Positions 32,187 to 32,239 of a stretch of 32,239 nt of DNA are shown here, piece after piece (positions within the stretch are counted from its first letter, which is position 1; each line of letters begins with the position of its first letter). The stretch comes from an uncultured Alistipes sp. (lineage in GTDB: Bacteria; Bacteroidota; Bacteroidia; Bacteroidales; Rikenellaceae), in NCBI GenBank assembly GCA_905213895.1, contig CAJMKE010000021.1, positions 1 through 32,239 of the forward strand, written 5' to 3'. The position numbers and the translations under genes were made by a program. Below the pieces are notes generated by a model. The model was not told the origin of the DNA, ran no database searches, and saw only the letters and a program-made list of their open reading frames with translations.

Positions 32187-32239
32187 GGACTTTAAGGACT
32201 TTAAGGACTTTAAGGACTTTAAGGACTTTAAGGACTTTA
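32187..32239. repeat. 9-bp array 10, purely tandem (GGACTTTAA), cut by window end
   Basis: Five perfect copies of GGACTTTAA plus eight bases of a sixth; the array runs off the window. Unlike the others, no inverted arm is seen yet. The lack of mismatches points to recent slippage growth. Confidence 0.92.

Overview
The window looks like chromosomal DNA of a gut Bacteroidota species, most likely Rikenellaceae/Alistipes-like. Supporting evidence: high-GC coding sequence; A-rich rather than Shine-Dalgarno-rich leaders; several TTTG-N19/20-TAnnTTTG promoters of the Bacteroidota sigma-ABfr type; single-chain GcvP, class I fumarase, BatD/BatE and DUF4954 genes; and exported Ser-type sulfatases typical of glycan-degrading gut commensals. 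The genus is an inference. I see no rRNA, tRNA, CRISPR array, phage or transposase gene.

Layout: 1-790 has no protein gene but holds two copies of a 40-bp repeat, a possible small RNA on the minus strand, nested inverted repeats and two terminators. Next come a sulfatase (-), gcvP (+), slyD (+) and a WG-repeat protein kinase (+). A clear promoter at 7451-7481 starts a tight six-gene run: DUF4954 protein, VWA protein, pseudokinase with WG repeats, trxB, rnz and a SpoU-type RNA methyltransferase. Then follow fba (-), clpB (-), dnaX (+), tyrS-folB (+), class I fumarase (+), batD-batE-recR (+), a second sulfatase (+), a META-domain lipoprotein (+) and a large MG2/plug exported protein (-).

Two things stand out. 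First, nearly every operon junction carries an array of 9-bp units centred on TTAA (types CTTAAAGTC, TTTAAGGAC, GTTAACGAC). Most are arranged as inverted repeats that would fold in RNA and often lie next to ordinary terminator hairpins. One junction (13679-13770) carries a 9-bp array of unrelated sequence with the same inverted design. Second, the kinase / DUF4954 / VWA / pseudokinase cluster looks like an undescribed signalling or assembly module.

The dnaX gene also has a run of ten A at the end of the clamp-loader core. Slippage in either direction there would give a gamma-like short protein. The remaining genes are housekeeping: glycine cleavage, protein folding and disaggregation, thioredoxin reduction, tRNA processing, glycolysis, replication, recombination, folate synthesis and the TCA cycle.
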